In this document: one piece after another, positions 21,956 through 21,993 of the stretch | Layout of the letters: each line of letters opens with the position of its first letter | Numbering within the stretch: position 1 is the first letter of the stretch | Origin: JBGTIS01 sp041745535 | GTDB lineage: Bacteria > Bacteroidota > Bacteroidia > Cytophagales > Cyclobacteriaceae | Length of the DNA stretch: 21,993 nt | Assembly (NCBI GenBank): GCA_041745535.1 | Contig: JBGTIS010000034.1 | Span: 1-21,993 of the forward strand | Direction of reading: 5' to 3' | The notes under the pieces: model-generated | The model's input: only the letters and a program-made list of their open reading frames with translations | Databases searched by the model: none | Told to the model about the DNA's origin: nothing | Position numbers and translations under genes: made by a program

Positions 21956-21993
21956 AACAGGAAAAAGAATCAAAAAAAAGTTGATTAGAAATT

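Noticed and set aside
1..21993. tRNA, rRNA, CRISPR, prophage, toxin-antitoxin or defence genes
   Set aside because: No cloverleaf, rRNA motif, phage structural gene or recognisable defence domain was seen on either strand.

Overview
The window comes from a member of the Bacteroidota, most likely the order Cytophagales. The evidence is: two or three secreted proteins ending in type IX secretion (T9SS) C-terminal sorting domains; PKD- and VCBS-repeat surface proteins; an A+T-rich genome whose starts lack Shine-Dalgarno sequences; promoter candidates of the Bacteroidota type (TTTG at -33, TAnnTTTG at -7), including an exact match before rpmH; and the order rpmH, rnpA, S41 C-terminal processing peptidase. 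Genus cannot be decided from the sequence alone.

Region 1 (1-4957) is an accessory surface-protein region. A 5'-truncated protein made of tandem PKD domains with a T9SS sorting domain is followed, 2 bp after its stop codon, by a 1178-bp IS4-family insertion sequence with 17-bp terminal inverted repeats. After it comes a secreted alpha/beta-hydrolase carrying one PKD domain, a stub of a second, and a closely related T9SS domain. The IS transposase is split into two reading frames by a +1 shift. A 10-bp inverted repeat ends 1 bp before its start codon. A bidirectional terminator closes the region.

Region 2 (4974-8767, minus strand) has two metabolic genes: a thiolase (acetyl-CoA acyltransferase) and bifunctional aspartokinase/homoserine dehydrogenase, thrA. 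The threonine genes thrB and thrC are not in the window.

Region 3 (9061-15998, plus strand) holds a helical protein of unknown function, rpmH (too short for usual ORF cut-offs) with a clear promoter and its own terminator, rnpA, a PDZ/S41 protease ending at a strong terminator, a large FG-GAP/VCBS protein with a T9SS domain, and a 138-aa unknown protein whose 3' end overlaps the convergent nitrilase gene by 32 bp.

Region 4 (15967-19819, minus strand) holds two likely operons. One pairs a methionine/glutamine-type aminotransferase with a nitrilase-family omega-amidase, 4 bp apart. In that pairing the transaminase would use glutamine to aminate 2-oxoacids such as the methionine salvage product, and the amidase would hydrolyse the alpha-ketoglutaramate formed. 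The other is a hemerythrin-type (RIC/YtfE-like) protein, ruvX and def, in that transcription order, tightly packed.

Region 5 (20054-21993) has a second S41 peptidase with a GTG start and a terminator, then about 250 bp without a gene that contain a purine-rich stretch with a G-quadruplex motif.

Most of the window is ordinary core genome. The parts most worth a second look are the IS element (possible programmed +1 frameshift at an RF2-like site, and a fold-back hairpin that could silence read-through transcripts) and the two-type mosaic of PKD repeats. I did not find a convincing new multi-gene system.
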